Notes: generated by a model from the letters alone, not told the origin. Counted from the stretch's first letter, positions 44,797 through 55,199 are shown. The stretch is 64,000 nt of DNA from Rummeliibacillus pycnus_B (GCF_050459865.1 NZ_JBCMNM010000039.1:1-64000); one strand, 5' to 3'. A program made the numbers and translations.

Positions 44797-45429
44797 GTGA
44801 ATGATTTATTAGTTATCGCTTTTCGTATGATCTTCCTATACTTTGTCATTTTAATTATTTTCAAACTTATGGGAAAACGAGAAGTTGGCGAATTAAGTGT
44901 AATGGATCTTGTGATTTTTGTTTTGATAGCAGATGTAGCATCGTTTGCGGTTGATGAACCAGAGCGAAACTTATTTGAATCTATTTTACCGATGATTATT
45001 TTATTAATCATTCAAATAACTATTTCTTATATTTCTTTAAAAAGTAAAAAAATTCGCGATAAGATTGATGGTGATCCAACAACAATTATTAGAGATGGAG
45101 TGCTCCTCGAAGATGAAATGAGGAAACAGCGCTACAATTTAGACGATTTGTTTCAACAACTAAGGGAGCAACAGATTGGGTCTATACAAAAAGTGGCATA
45201 CGCTTTTTTGGAACCATCTGGAAACCTTTCTATCTTTATGAAAGATAGTAAGCCGCCGATATTACCAATAGTAGTTGATGGTGAAATTCAAAAAAGACAT
45301 CTTATGTTGATTGAAAAAGAAGAACAATGGTTACGTCAGGAGTTAGCTAAATTAGGTTACGATGATCTTAAAAGGATTTTCTATTGTTGTTTTGAAGATG
45401 GTGAAATTCATGTGCAATTGAGATCATAG
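44797..45429 (+). CDS. yrbG: DUF421 membrane protein, YrbG-like
   Basis: A 210-residue protein with two or three N-terminal membrane helices (to about residue 80) and the DUF421 cytoplasmic domain (IIRDGVLLEDEMRKQRYNLDDLFQQLREQ). The function is unknown; relatives occur in spore formers, some linked to germination. It starts at GTG after AAAAGGGGT. Its stop overlaps the convergent spoVB stop by 6 bases. Confidence 0.88.
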   Translation: MNDLLVIAFRMIFLYFVILIIFKLMGKREVGELSVMDLVIFVLIADVASFAVDEPERNLFESILPMIILLIIQITISYISLKSKKIRDKIDGDPTTIIRDGVLLEDEMRKQRYNLDDLFQQLREQQIGSIQKVAYAFLEPSGNLSIFMKDSKPPILPIVVDGEIQKRHLMLIEKEEQWLRQELAKLGYDDLKRIFYCCFEDGEIHVQLRS

Positions 45430-46941
45430 TCGTTTTCTCAATGTTTTCGTCAAATAACGGAAATCAGTTACACGAATTTGATCAGCAATCATAAGAATCA
45501 CAAATAGCAAAACAAGTGTTATGGACCCATTAATCCAAATATTAAATTGCGATGTAGGGATGATATACTCTCGAATGACAACTACTAAAATGCAAACCCA
45601 ATATGGAATGATGAATAGTTTAAAGCCGGTTTCAACATATTTCTTTTTCCGAATAGTGGCAATATGCAAGAAAGAAGTAATCAAAACACCAAAGCCAATG
45701 GCAATAACGGCGCCTGTTTCTGCAATGCCTGATTGTGAAGCGAGAGCTAGCATGACCAATAGTTTACCTATCCCACCATATACGGAATTCATCATTGCTG
45801 CCTTCGCTTCATCCAAAGCTTGAAGGATTGAATTTAAAGGGCTCTGTATATAGTAGAAGAAAAAAATAGGTGCTAGTAACTTCATATACCCTCGATCTTC
45901 AGACAGATGGAAGAGCTTTGTAGCAAACTCGTCTCCATATAAAAAAAAGAAAACGGCGCTGAAACAACCGACGATTGTAGACATTCTTAGAGCGATATGT
46001 ACGCGCTCTCTTAACAGGGATTGCCTACCTCTCGCTACAGCATCACTTACTGCAGGAATTAGCACTACAGCTAGCGCGTAAGGGATAAATGAAGGAAATA
46101 GTAATAAAGGAATATGAACACCTGATATGACCCCGTATTGCTTTGTTGCGGCAGCTGCAGTTAAACCTGCTAATGTTAATGCTTTCAAAAAGACAATTGG
46201 TTCTAAAAACCAAGTAAAAGATCCAAATAATTTACTACCGGTAGATGGTAAGGCAATAGCTAAAATTGGCTTTGGAGAAGAATAGCCTTTTGATGACAAC
46301 ACAAGCCCTTTATGTTTTGCGTGTAAATATTTCCAATATAGATAAGCAAGCGCTGCTATTTCTGCCAAACCAGTAATTACCATCGCATATGTAGCAGTTG
46401 TAGCAGGGGAATCTTGTACCACACCATAAGGCAATAACCATGTAATCATAGCAATCCGAATAACTTGTTCAATCGTTTGAGACCAAGCCGTTTCTTCGAT
46501 TCGTGCAAGACCTTGGAACAAACCTTTTAACAAGGCAGAGGCCATTGATAAGGGGACAGTAAAAAGTGAAACATAAAGTAACATTCTAACATGATTATCA
46601 TGTAGAAGATTTTCTGCTAAGTACGGGATAAATAATAATATTAATGGGAAGAAAAGTAGGATAGATAGATAACTTATTAATCTTGATGTACGCATAACCC
46701 TACTAATTTCAACTCGTTTACCTTTTGCCTCTAATTCGGCGACGATTTTAGCAATGGCAATTGGTATACCTAGTTGCACGAGTGATAAAAAGAAGATAAA
46801 TGCAGGATACGCAGTCATATAAACGCCTACAGCATCTTCACCTGCAACGCGCATAAACTGCATTCGATATAAAAAACCTAATAATTTAGATAGTAGAACA
46901 GCTCCCATTAACAAAAAGGTGCCATGAAAAAATGAAGTCAT
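45424..46941 (-). CDS. spoVB: Stage V sporulation protein B, MOP-superfamily flippase
   Basis: A 505-residue polytopic membrane protein with about 14 helices, of the polysaccharide/lipid II flippase family. SpoVB is needed for spore cortex synthesis in B. subtilis. The N-terminal half has GVYMTAYPAFIFFLSLVQLG and the cytoplasmic loop RMQFMRVAGEDA. Length close to the B. subtilis protein. Convergent with yrbG, divergent from comN. Confidence 0.92.
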   Translation of the reverse strand: MTSFFHGTFLLMGAVLLSKLLGFLYRMQFMRVAGEDAVGVYMTAYPAFIFFLSLVQLGIPIAIAKIVAELEAKGKRVEISRVMRTSRLISYLSILLFFPLILLFIPYLAENLLHDNHVRMLLYVSLFTVPLSMASALLKGLFQGLARIEETAWSQTIEQVIRIAMITWLLPYGVVQDSPATTATYAMVITGLAEIAALAYLYWKYLHAKHKGLVLSSKGYSSPKPILAIALPSTGSKLFGSFTWFLEPIVFLKALTLAGLTAAAATKQYGVISGVHIPLLLFPSFIPYALAVVLIPAVSDAVARGRQSLLRERVHIALRMSTIVGCFSAVFFFLYGDEFATKLFHLSEDRGYMKLLAPIFFFYYIQSPLNSILQALDEAKAAMMNSVYGGIGKLLVMLALASQSGIAETGAVIAIGFGVLITSFLHIATIRKKKYVETGFKLFIIPYWVCILVVVIREYIIPTSQFNIWINGSITLVLLFVILMIADQIRVTDFRYLTKTLRKRL

Positions 46942-47019
46942 AAGGTCCCTTCTTTCTATAAATACAATTTCTAGAAAATGCTAAATCTTGTACGTTCAAA
47001 ATAATGGAAAAGGACGTGA

Positions 47020-47349
47020 GTGAAGATGGTAGTACAATATGAAAAAATATTTACAAAAGTTTTACCTGTCCTAAATATTAAAAAAGCAGATTTTAAAATG
47101 GAAGGTTTAAAAAGTATTACCGAGCAAGATATTTGGCGTTTTTTAGTTTCGAAAAAATGGAAAAAAATGAGTGAGGCTGATTTAGCTTTACATAGAGTGA
47201 TTGCCGATATTTTTTCATTAACTGCTGCTCAGTATATGACTTTCACCCAAGTAGAAGAACTAAAAAGCGCAAATTGGTTTGCTTCTATTAACGATGAAGA
47301 GTTACAAATATTAATCGGAAATCAACATTCGCCAAAAATTACTTCCTAA
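47020..47349 (+). CDS. comN: Post-transcriptional regulator ComN-like
   Basis: A 109-residue protein that matches YrzD/ComN of B. subtilis in its core (ITEQDIWRFLVSKKWKK, then LHRVIADIFSLTAAQYMTF). ComN controls comE mRNA in B. subtilis. Gene order between spoVB and secDF is also conserved. The GTG at 47020 is 5 bases after AAAAGGA; an ATG at 47026 is a possible alternative start. Confidence 0.85.
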   Translation: MKMVVQYEKIFTKVLPVLNIKKADFKMEGLKSITEQDIWRFLVSKKWKKMSEADLALHRVIADIFSLTAAQYMTFTQVEELKSANWFASINDEELQILIGNQHSPKITS

Positions 47350-47375
47350 TTAGTAAAAAAGTACATGGGATTGAT

Positions 47376-47404
47376 TTGACAGTCTGGAAAACCTGTTTCA
47401 TAAT
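47376..47404 (+). promoter_or_regulatory. Sigma-A promoter of secDF
   Basis: TTGACA (47376-47381), 17-base spacer, CATAAT (47399-47404). It implies a 5' leader of about 230 bases before the secDF start, in which I see no gene and no obvious terminator. Confidence 0.75.
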
Positions 47405-47641
47405 AAACGTGTTATGCAAATATAGTGACAAGAGCGAATCAATAGAATATGAAACACTGATATGGAAGAATTCTACTGCTTCATAAAGACGACTAATGCT
47501 CGTAATTGTGAGATAGTTTACTGACTAGGACAACACTTCGATACAAAGTAGTGACAGGACAACTAGTTATCACATCGAACATCAAGAATCGTCTACTGTC
47601 ATTGAGTAATACTGCGGCATTTGTTTGAGGAGGAAGTTTTA

Positions 47642-49912
47642 ATGAAATTAAAAAGCCGAATCGTCGCGTTTCTAATGATTGTCGTTGTAATTGGCGCATT
47701 CATGGGAACGACCGTAAAAGGCGTACTAAGTAACATTAACTTAGGTCTGGATCTACAAGGTGGCTTCGAAGTACTTTATCAAGTTGAACCTTTAAAAGCA
47801 GGACAGAAGATTACCGAAAGTGATGTCAAAGCAACAGCTGATGCCATTAGTAGACGTGTCAATGTTCTTGGTGTTAGCGAACCAAGCATCCAAATTGAAA
47901 GTGGGAACCGTATCCGTGTTCAATTAGCAGGTGTAACGAATCAAGAATCTGCACGTGATGTCCTTTCAAACCAAGCGAATCTAACTTTCCGTGACGTCAA
48001 TGACAAAGTGTTATTAGACGGTAATGATTTACAACAAGGCGGAGCAAAAGCATCATTTGACCAACAAGGTCGTCCGATGGTTACACTTAAACTAAAAGAC
48101 CCTAATAAATTTGGTCAAGTGACGAGCAAAGTTGCAGCAATGGGAACACCAAATAATCTATTAGTTATTTGGTTAGACTTCACTGAAGGCAAAGATTCTT
48201 ATAAAAAAGAAGTTTTGGAACCAAAACCTAAATTTGTTTCTAACCCACAAGTTACTCAAACTATAAATTCAAAAGATGTTCAAATCACTGGTAACTTTAC
48301 AGTACAAGAAACAAAAGACTTAGCGGGTATTTTAAATGCTGGTGCTCTTCCAGCAAAACTAACTGAAATGTATTCAACTTCTGTTGGTGCACAATTCGGT
48401 GATGCAGCATTAAATAGTACAGTATTTGCTAGTATAGTGGGTGTAGCTTTAATCTTTATCTTCATGATATTGGTTTATCGTTTACCAGGTTTAGTAGCTG
48501 ATATTACATTAACGATCTTCACATTTATTGTTTTAGTACTATTTGATTGGATCCATGTAGTATTAACTCTACCTGGGATTGCTGCATTAGTACTTGGTAT
48601 AGGAATGGCGGTAGATGCCAACATCCTTATGTATGAACGTATAAAAGAAGAATTACGTGTAGGGAAATCTGTAAAAGCCGCATTCCATTCGGGCTCTAAA
48701 TCTTCATTTACAGCGATTTTCGATGCTAACATTACAACATTACTTGCAGCCGGCGTATTATTCGTCTTTGGTACAAGTTCCGTTAAAGGTTTCGCAACAA
48801 CATTAATCATTTCAATCTTAGTCAGCTTCTTAACCGCTGTTTGGGGTACTCGTATCCTATTAGGATTACTTGTTAATAGTGGTTACTTAGACGGGAAATT
48901 CGGATTGTTTGGTGTCAATAAATCTCGCATTCACAAAATTGAAGAAGGTGTTGATACACTTGATTTATCAACTCGCTTCGACCGCTTCGACTTTGTACAC
49001 AATCGTAAAAAATTCTTTACACTATCAGCTGTCCTAATTATTGCTGGTATGATTGTAGTGGGTATCTTCAAATTGAATCTAGGAGTAGACTTCACAAATG
49101 GTTCTCGTGTTGAAGTAACATCAAATCATGCGTTAACAAAAGAAGATGTAAAAACCTATGTTGATAAAATTGGTTTCTCTTCTGATGATATTGTTATTTC
49201 TGGAAATAAAAACGATCGAGCAGTCATCCGATATAAAGAAGACTTTTCAAAAGATGAAATCAAGAAGATAAAAACAGAGTTTAATAAAGAATTTGGTCAA
49301 ACACCTTCAATTAGCACAGTTTCACCAACCATAGGTAAAGAACTTGCAAGAAATGCGATTAAAGCGTTAATATATGCGTCTCTTGGTATCATTATCTATG
49401 TTGCCTTCCGTTTTGAATGGCGCATGGGTGTCGGTGCAATCGTTTCATTAATTCATGACGTATTCTTCATGGTTGCGATTTTCAGTCTCTTCCGCATAGA
49501 AGTAGATATCACATTCATCGCAGCCGTATTAACAATCGTCGGATATTCAATTAATGATACAATCGTTACATTTGACCGTATTCGCGAGAACTTACACCGC
49601 GTTAAGAAAATTAAAGATGCAGACGATTTAGCGCATATTGTCAATAAATCACTTCGTCAAACTCTAGCGCGATCTGTTAATACCGTAATGACTGTAATTG
49701 TAGTTGTTGTTGCATTATTGATCTTCGGTGCAAGCTCAATTTCAACCTTCTCAATTGCATTATTAATTGGTTTAATTACAGGTATGTATTCTTCCATTTA
49801 CATCGCTGCTCAAATCTGGTACGTATTAAAAGTACGTGAAATGAAGAAAAAAGGTAAAGTAGATGTAGGTAAGAAGGAAAGAAAATGGGGTTCAGACGAG
49901 CCTGTAGTTTAA
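47642..49912 (+). CDS. secDF: Fused protein-export membrane protein SecDF
   Basis: A 756-residue SecD-SecF fusion, an RND-type proton-driven factor that helps release secreted proteins. The SecD half has NLGLDLQGGFE and, after a periplasmic-type domain, a helix bundle with AVDANILMYERIKEE. The SecF half starts at about 455 with GVDFTNGSRVE and IVGYSINDTIVTFDRIREN. About 12 membrane helices. I chose the ATG at 47642, after GAGGAGGAAG, instead of the TTG at 47621. Confidence 0.97.
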   Translation: MKLKSRIVAFLMIVVVIGAFMGTTVKGVLSNINLGLDLQGGFEVLYQVEPLKAGQKITESDVKATADAISRRVNVLGVSEPSIQIESGNRIRVQLAGVTNQESARDVLSNQANLTFRDVNDKVLLDGNDLQQGGAKASFDQQGRPMVTLKLKDPNKFGQVTSKVAAMGTPNNLLVIWLDFTEGKDSYKKEVLEPKPKFVSNPQVTQTINSKDVQITGNFTVQETKDLAGILNAGALPAKLTEMYSTSVGAQFGDAALNSTVFASIVGVALIFIFMILVYRLPGLVADITLTIFTFIVLVLFDWIHVVLTLPGIAALVLGIGMAVDANILMYERIKEELRVGKSVKAAFHSGSKSSFTAIFDANITTLLAAGVLFVFGTSSVKGFATTLIISILVSFLTAVWGTRILLGLLVNSGYLDGKFGLFGVNKSRIHKIEEGVDTLDLSTRFDRFDFVHNRKKFFTLSAVLIIAGMIVVGIFKLNLGVDFTNGSRVEVTSNHALTKEDVKTYVDKIGFSSDDIVISGNKNDRAVIRYKEDFSKDEIKKIKTEFNKEFGQTPSISTVSPTIGKELARNAIKALIYASLGIIIYVAFRFEWRMGVGAIVSLIHDVFFMVAIFSLFRIEVDITFIAAVLTIVGYSINDTIVTFDRIRENLHRVKKIKDADDLAHIVNKSLRQTLARSVNTVMTVIVVVVALLIFGASSISTFSIALLIGLITGMYSSIYIAAQIWYVLKVREMKKKGKVDVGKKERKWGSDEPVV

Positions 49913-49937
49913 TATATTCAATTCATAGTAAAAAAAT

Positions 49938-49982
49938 GAAAATCCATTCTAATGGTTTATACCAATAGAATGGATTTTTTTA
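49938..49982 (+). terminator. Terminator after secDF
   Basis: A 12-bp stem (AAATCCATTCTA with TAGAATGGATTT) followed by T residues. Confidence 0.9.
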
Positions 49983-50214
49983 TGCATCTTAACTTAAGAA
50001 CTAATAAAAGCAGAAATCAAAAGTTCATGAAAACTCCATATGAAAAAATCTAAAAAAATATCAAAATTAACAAAAATTTATGGTAATATTATGGTGAATA
50101 AAGTATCATTTGATAAATTATTTCATAAGTTAATAAGAACTATCTTATTAGAAAATAGTTGTGCTTTAATTGGTTTGAAAGTTCTAAATGTAATAAGGAT
50201 TGGAGTAGTGAACG
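49983..50214. other. AT-rich gap before the subtilase gene
   Basis: Very AT-rich, with runs of A. No ribosome site supports the short frame starting at 50040. A promoter for the subtilase gene must lie here, but I see no convincing -35/-10 pair. Confidence 0.5.
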
Positions 50215-52140
50215 ATGAACTATAGAAAATGGATAACGATATTTTGTACTACTTGTATTGCATCTATAATTTTTCCATTTTTTGCTCATGCAACGAACAA
50301 TCAATACGATGATGTGATGATTGTATATAAAAACAATGATGGTAAAGAGCAAATTTTAAAGCAGGCTATTAAAATCGAACATACATATGAAAATCTTAAA
50401 ACAATAGAAGGGACTTTTAGTCGTGAAAGCTTAGATAATTTAAAAAATTTACCGGATATTAAAGTTGTAGAAAAGAATCCAAATGTAATAGAACCATTTA
50501 ATTCAAGTAGTTCTCAGTTTACTAAGCTTTTGCCTAATTGGAATATAAATTCAATCAAAGTACAAAATGCATGGTCTTTAGGTCTAACAGGTGAAAATGT
50601 AAAAGTCGCAGTTATTGATACTGGGGTAGCAGTGAATAATGAACTGTCAGATGTTCAAAGATATTCATTTGTTGATGATGATCCACGTACCCGCATTGAC
50701 GAAAGTACTCCTTATGATACAGATGGACATGGTACGTTTGTTTCAGGGATTATCTCTGCAGGGATTTCGTCAAGCAAATATTATGACGATATTGCTGGAA
50801 TTGCACCAGACGTATCCTTATACAGTTTAAAAGTCTTTGAAGAAGATGGTGCAACAATGGAGTCGCTTTTAAAAGCTCTCGATTGGTCTATTAAAAATCA
50901 TATTGATATTGTTAATATGTCATTAGGTACTCCATACGATGATCCTATACTAAGAAATGCGGTTGAAAAAGCATATAATGCTGGGCTAACATTAGTTGCA
51001 GCAGCGGGTAATGACGGTATAGGAAAAGATGTAGAGTATCCTGCGAAATATAATCAAGTGATTGCAGTATCTTCTGTAGATGAAAATAATCAAATTTCCT
51101 ATTTTTCAAACACTGGGTCAAAAGTAGAGTTTACTGCGCCAGGAAGTGATATCTATTCATTGGGATTAAGAAATAATATTGTTCAAGATTCTGGAACTTC
51201 ATTTTCAGCACCGCATGTTACTGGGATTTTAGCATTATTAAAACAACAATATCCTGGCTACACAAATGAACAATTACGAAAAATTTTAAGAAATTATACG
51301 CTTGATTTAGGTAGTAAAGGAAAAGACTCATATTATGGATATGGATTGGTTAATTATGTTCAAACAACTCCAGAGGATGTCCAAACACTATCAGTAAATG
51401 CTATTACAAAGTCTTCAGCAAACATAACTTACACATCCACTGAACATGCGGTCATACCAACAGAAAAATATCATATCTATGTAAATAACCAATTAGTCGC
51501 AACTACAAAGAATTTAAGCTATTCCCTTTCAAAATTAAAAGGGGGGACGTCTTATAAAGTATTGGTAGAAGCAGTAAGTAGAGACAATGTTTCAACGCAA
51601 GGAAAGGAAATTTTGTTTACAACGCTTCAATCTTCTCCTGAAGAAAAATATATAGAAAATAATACATCTACAATAACAAGTTGGATCAATCTCTTACATA
51701 AAGGAAAATCACTAACTTTTAATACTCAATTTGCGCCATTATATTCGATATCTACTGGGTTAACTGCATCACAAAAAGAAACAATTACAAAATATAACAA
51801 AAAAATTAACCTCGTAACAATTTCACCAACATCAACATCTAACTATATAAAGGCAACAAACTTGAAAAATATGAAGAAAATAAAATCAACAACCATTACA
51901 TTTGGTACACCGATTAATCCGTCAACGCTAAATTCTAGCAACGTATATGTATATAGTGGAGGTAAAAAAATATCAGGATTTGCTCTAAAGAAAGATTCAA
52001 AAGGTAAAACTATCAAACTTACTTCAACAAAAGAGTTGGCAAAAGGAAACTATACGATTTTCATAAACAATAAAGGCTTAAAAACATCTAAAGGAAAAGC
52101 CTTTACAAAACCGATTGCAATTGAATTTTCAGTGAAATAG
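50215..52140 (+). CDS. Secreted subtilisin-like serine protease with C-terminal Ig-like domains
   Basis: A 641-residue exported S8 protease. Signal peptide about 1-26 (hydrophobic core, ending FFAHA). An I9-like propeptide lies at about 30-95. The catalytic triad is D135 (VIDTGVA), H172 (DGHGTFVSG) and S329 (GTSFSAPHVTG). A fibronectin type III-like domain follows at about 390-475. A C-terminal SbsA/Ig-like domain at about 555-641 (ITFGTPINPSTLNSSNVYVY) may attach it to the surface. It starts at ATG after TTGGAG. It separates secDF from recJ, where B. subtilis has other genes, and its AT-rich Lys/Asn-heavy text suggests a later arrival. Confidence 0.92.
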   Translation: MNYRKWITIFCTTCIASIIFPFFAHATNNQYDDVMIVYKNNDGKEQILKQAIKIEHTYENLKTIEGTFSRESLDNLKNLPDIKVVEKNPNVIEPFNSSSSQFTKLLPNWNINSIKVQNAWSLGLTGENVKVAVIDTGVAVNNELSDVQRYSFVDDDPRTRIDESTPYDTDGHGTFVSGIISAGISSSKYYDDIAGIAPDVSLYSLKVFEEDGATMESLLKALDWSIKNHIDIVNMSLGTPYDDPILRNAVEKAYNAGLTLVAAAGNDGIGKDVEYPAKYNQVIAVSSVDENNQISYFSNTGSKVEFTAPGSDIYSLGLRNNIVQDSGTSFSAPHVTGILALLKQQYPGYTNEQLRKILRNYTLDLGSKGKDSYYGYGLVNYVQTTPEDVQTLSVNAITKSSANITYTSTEHAVIPTEKYHIYVNNQLVATTKNLSYSLSKLKGGTSYKVLVEAVSRDNVSTQGKEILFTTLQSSPEEKYIENNTSTITSWINLLHKGKSLTFNTQFAPLYSISTGLTASQKETITKYNKKINLVTISPTSTSNYIKATNLKNMKKIKSTTITFGTPINPSTLNSSNVYVYSGGKKISGFALKKDSKGKTIKLTSTKELAKGNYTIFINNKGLKTSKGKAFTKPIAIEFSVK

Positions 52141-52150
52141 ATAAGTAATG

Positions 52151-52186
52151 ACCACAGTTAAGTTAGATATAAACTGTGGTTTTTTC
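52151..52186 (+). terminator. Terminator after the subtilase gene
   Basis: ACCACAGTT pairs with AACTGTGGT over a 12-base loop and six T residues follow. Confidence 0.85.
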
Positions 52187-52286
52187 AATTTTGATAGGGA
52201 AGTAGAGCGAACGTTAAACTGGCCAAGTCAATCAAAAGATGCTCCGTACTAATTTTTGTGTACAAAGAGAACAATAGTATTCTACT

Positions 52287-52315
52287 TTCAAAGTACTACA
52301 TATATTTTGTATAAT
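52287..52315 (+). promoter_or_regulatory. Sigma-A-type promoter of recJ
   Basis: TTCAAA (52287-52292), 17-base spacer, TATAAT (52310-52315), 23 bases before the recJ ATG. Confidence 0.65.
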
Positions 52316-52338
52316 GAATCTTATGAGGAAGTGAAAAA

Positions 52339-54684
52339 ATGACAGCGACTGAAAAAAGATGGCGAATTAATCGCCCTGATGAACAACTTGTGAAAGAACT
52401 GCAAGACGAACTAAAAATTTCATCAATCTCAGCTAAAATCTTAGTAGCACGCGGTTTCACTACAGTGGAAGCAGCTCGTGCTTTTTTAATGATTGACGAA
52501 AATGCAATTCATGACCCATTCGAACTGCATGGCATGAAGGAAGCTGTTGAACGAATAAATAAAGCAATTGAAAGCAATGAAAAAGTATTAATATACGGTG
52601 ATTATGATGCCGATGGAATTACCAGTACAACCGTAATGAAAACTGTTCTTCAAGACCTTGGTGCAAATGTATCACACATGATCCCAAATCGTTTCACAGA
52701 TGGATATGGACCAAGTGAACGACTATTTAGAAAAGCATTTGAAGAAGGCTATCAACTTATAATTACAGTTGATAATGGTATAGCCGGAAATCATGAGATA
52801 CAAGTTGCCAAAGATTTAGGTATGGATGTCATCGTAACGGATCACCACGAGCCAGGCGAAACATTACCTCCTGCAGATGTAATTATTCATCCAAGACATC
52901 CAGATGGCCATTATCCATTTGGTGAACTGGCAGGAGTTGGAGTTGCTTTTAAAGTAGCTCATGCATTGTATGGTAAATTTCCAAAACATCTTGTAGAAAT
53001 AGTAGCTATTGGAACAATTGCAGATTTGGTGCCACTATTAGATGAAAATCGATATCTAGTTAAAGCAGGAATTGAAGCATTACAATGTTCTAAAAGACCT
53101 GCAATCAAAGCATTATGTAAAGTATCTGGCGTAAATCAACTAGAAATAAATGAAGAGACGATAGGATTTAGTTTCGGACCAAGATTAAATGCTCTTGGAA
53201 GACTTGGAGATGCAGCACCTGGAGTTGACTTCTTAATGTCTCAAGATGAGGTCGAAGCTACTACCATGGCGAACTACTTAAACGAACAAAATAAAGAACG
53301 CCAAGCAATCGTGACAGAAATTACAGAGCAAGCAATAGCAATGGTAGAAAATGATGATGAAATTGGCAACTCACAAATATTAGTCATTGCAGAAGAGGGA
53401 TGGAATCCAGGAGTAGTGGGAATTGTCGCATCTAGACTTGTAGAAAAGTATTATCGTCCAACAATCATCTTATCTATTGATGTAGAAAAAGGTATCGCAA
53501 AAGGTTCAGCTCGTAGCATTGAAGGCTTCCATATGTATAAGGAACTCTCAAAAAATAGAGAGATTTTACCTGCATTTGGTGGTCACCCAATGGCTGCAGG
53601 AATGACACTTGCGATGGAAGATGTCGATGAATTACGTGTGCGATTAGATAAACAAGCAAGAGAATGTTTAACAAAGGAAGATCTAATCCCTGTTTTAGAA
53701 GTTGATATACCACTTACTTTAGATGAAATTAATGTCAATACGATTGAAGACGTACGTACATTAGCTCCATTTGGAATAAGTTTCGCAAAACCTATGTATA
53801 CGATAGAAGATGCCTCCATTCAATCTATGCGCAAAATTGGTGCAAATGAGGATCATATTAAACTACAAATAGTTTCAAATAATCAAGAACTTGATGCAGT
53901 AGGCTTTCATAAAGGCTTTTTAGTAGATGAGTTAACTTATGGAATTAAGATTTCCTTTGCTGGAGATCTTCAAATCAATGAATGGAACGGTCGTAAAAAA
54001 CCACAACTTATGCTACAAGATGTCAGAACAGATGAATGGCAACTATTTGATCTAAGAGGTATTCGGCAAGTTGCACGATGGCTACAAACTATTCCACTTG
54101 AAGAAGTAACTTTCATTGCTTTTAGCGACTCAACTATCAGCTATTATGAATCTCTTATTCCAAAAAAAATTCAAAGCTATTCGGAAAATATTTCAAGTGA
54201 AAATTGTCGCCCATATGTTGTATTATTAGATTTGCCACAAAATGTTCAAATGTTGGAATCTTTATTAACAAGCATAAAACCAACTCGTGTTTATGCACAC
54301 TTTTATATTCCTGATTCTCATTATTTCGATGGAATGCCTACACGAGAGCAGTTTGCATGGTATTATTCATTTTTAAGAAAAAGACAGAGTTTTCACCTGC
54401 GCCAACATTTAACTGATTTAGCAAAACATAAAGGCTGGAGCCGTGAGATGCTTATTTTCATGACACAGGTGTTTTTTGAACTTGGATTTGTTACAATAGA
54501 AAATGGACTCGCGAAAATTGTAGATAATCCACCGAAAAAAGACTTAACAAGCGCGAAAATCTATCAAGAACGCTCGCAACAAATGGATTTAGAACAAACC
54601 CTATTGTATGCGCCATATAAGGATTTAAGAGAGTGGTTTGACCTCCGTTTAAATGGTCAAGAAGTTTCTGAGGAGGAACAATAA
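52339..54684 (+). CDS. recJ: Single-strand DNA 5'-3' exonuclease RecJ
   Basis: A 781-residue DHH-superfamily exonuclease in recombination and mismatch repair. The metal-binding motifs are YGDYDADGITST, TVDNG, VTDHHEPGE and GHPMAAGM. An OB-fold region lies at about 455-560. The roughly 220-residue C-terminal extension is usual for the Bacillus type. The apt start follows by 2 bases. Confidence 0.96.
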   Translation: MTATEKRWRINRPDEQLVKELQDELKISSISAKILVARGFTTVEAARAFLMIDENAIHDPFELHGMKEAVERINKAIESNEKVLIYGDYDADGITSTTVMKTVLQDLGANVSHMIPNRFTDGYGPSERLFRKAFEEGYQLIITVDNGIAGNHEIQVAKDLGMDVIVTDHHEPGETLPPADVIIHPRHPDGHYPFGELAGVGVAFKVAHALYGKFPKHLVEIVAIGTIADLVPLLDENRYLVKAGIEALQCSKRPAIKALCKVSGVNQLEINEETIGFSFGPRLNALGRLGDAAPGVDFLMSQDEVEATTMANYLNEQNKERQAIVTEITEQAIAMVENDDEIGNSQILVIAEEGWNPGVVGIVASRLVEKYYRPTIILSIDVEKGIAKGSARSIEGFHMYKELSKNREILPAFGGHPMAAGMTLAMEDVDELRVRLDKQARECLTKEDLIPVLEVDIPLTLDEINVNTIEDVRTLAPFGISFAKPMYTIEDASIQSMRKIGANEDHIKLQIVSNNQELDAVGFHKGFLVDELTYGIKISFAGDLQINEWNGRKKPQLMLQDVRTDEWQLFDLRGIRQVARWLQTIPLEEVTFIAFSDSTISYYESLIPKKIQSYSENISSENCRPYVVLLDLPQNVQMLESLLTSIKPTRVYAHFYIPDSHYFDGMPTREQFAWYYSFLRKRQSFHLRQHLTDLAKHKGWSREMLIFMTQVFFELGFVTIENGLAKIVDNPPKKDLTSAKIYQERSQQMDLEQTLLYAPYKDLREWFDLRLNGQEVSEEEQ

Positions 54685-54686
54685 TA

Positions 54687-55199
54687 ATGGATTTAAAACA
54701 ATATGTAACAATCGTAGAAGATTGGCCTAAAAAAGGCATTTCTTTTAAAGATATTACAACAATTATGGATAACGGTAAAGCCTATAAATATGCAACAGAC
54801 CAAATCGTTGAATACGCTAAAAAAGTTGGTGCTGAATTAATCGTAGGACCAGAAGCTCGCGGTTTCATCACAGGATGCCCAGTAGCTTATGCGCTTGAAA
54901 TTGGTTTTGCTCCAGTACGTAAACCAGGTAAGTTACCACGTGAAGTAGTTTCTGCTGACTACGGTCTTGAATATGGTAAAGATACATTAACAATGCACAA
55001 AGATGCTGTGAAGCCAGGACAAAAAGTATTAATCGTTGATGATTTACTTGCCACTGGTGGTACAGTTGATGCTGCCATTCGTTTAATTGAACAACTAGGC
55101 GGAGAAGTAGTAGGTTGTGCGTTCTTAATCGAACTTGAAGAGTTACATGGCCGTGATAAAATCGAAGGTTATGATGTCTTCACTTTAATGAAATACTAG
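54687..55199 (+). CDS. apt: Adenine phosphoribosyltransferase
   Basis: A 170-residue purine salvage enzyme making AMP from adenine and PRPP. The PRPP loop is VLIVDDLLATGGT, and GPEARGFITG is the family adenine-site motif. It starts at ATG after GAGGAGG. Order recJ-apt-rel as in B. subtilis. Confidence 0.98.
   Translation: MDLKQYVTIVEDWPKKGISFKDITTIMDNGKAYKYATDQIVEYAKKVGAELIVGPEARGFITGCPVAYALEIGFAPVRKPGKLPREVVSADYGLEYGKDTLTMHKDAVKPGQKVLIVDDLLATGGTVDAAIRLIEQLGGEVVGCAFLIELEELHGRDKIEGYDVFTLMKY

Noticed and set aside
45521..45823. 100-codon plus-strand frame inside spoVB
   Set aside because: Antisense shadow of a clear membrane-protein gene.
50040..50225. 61-codon frame before the subtilase gene
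   Set aside because: Lys/Ile-rich text in an AT-rich gap, no ribosome site, and it overlaps the real start.
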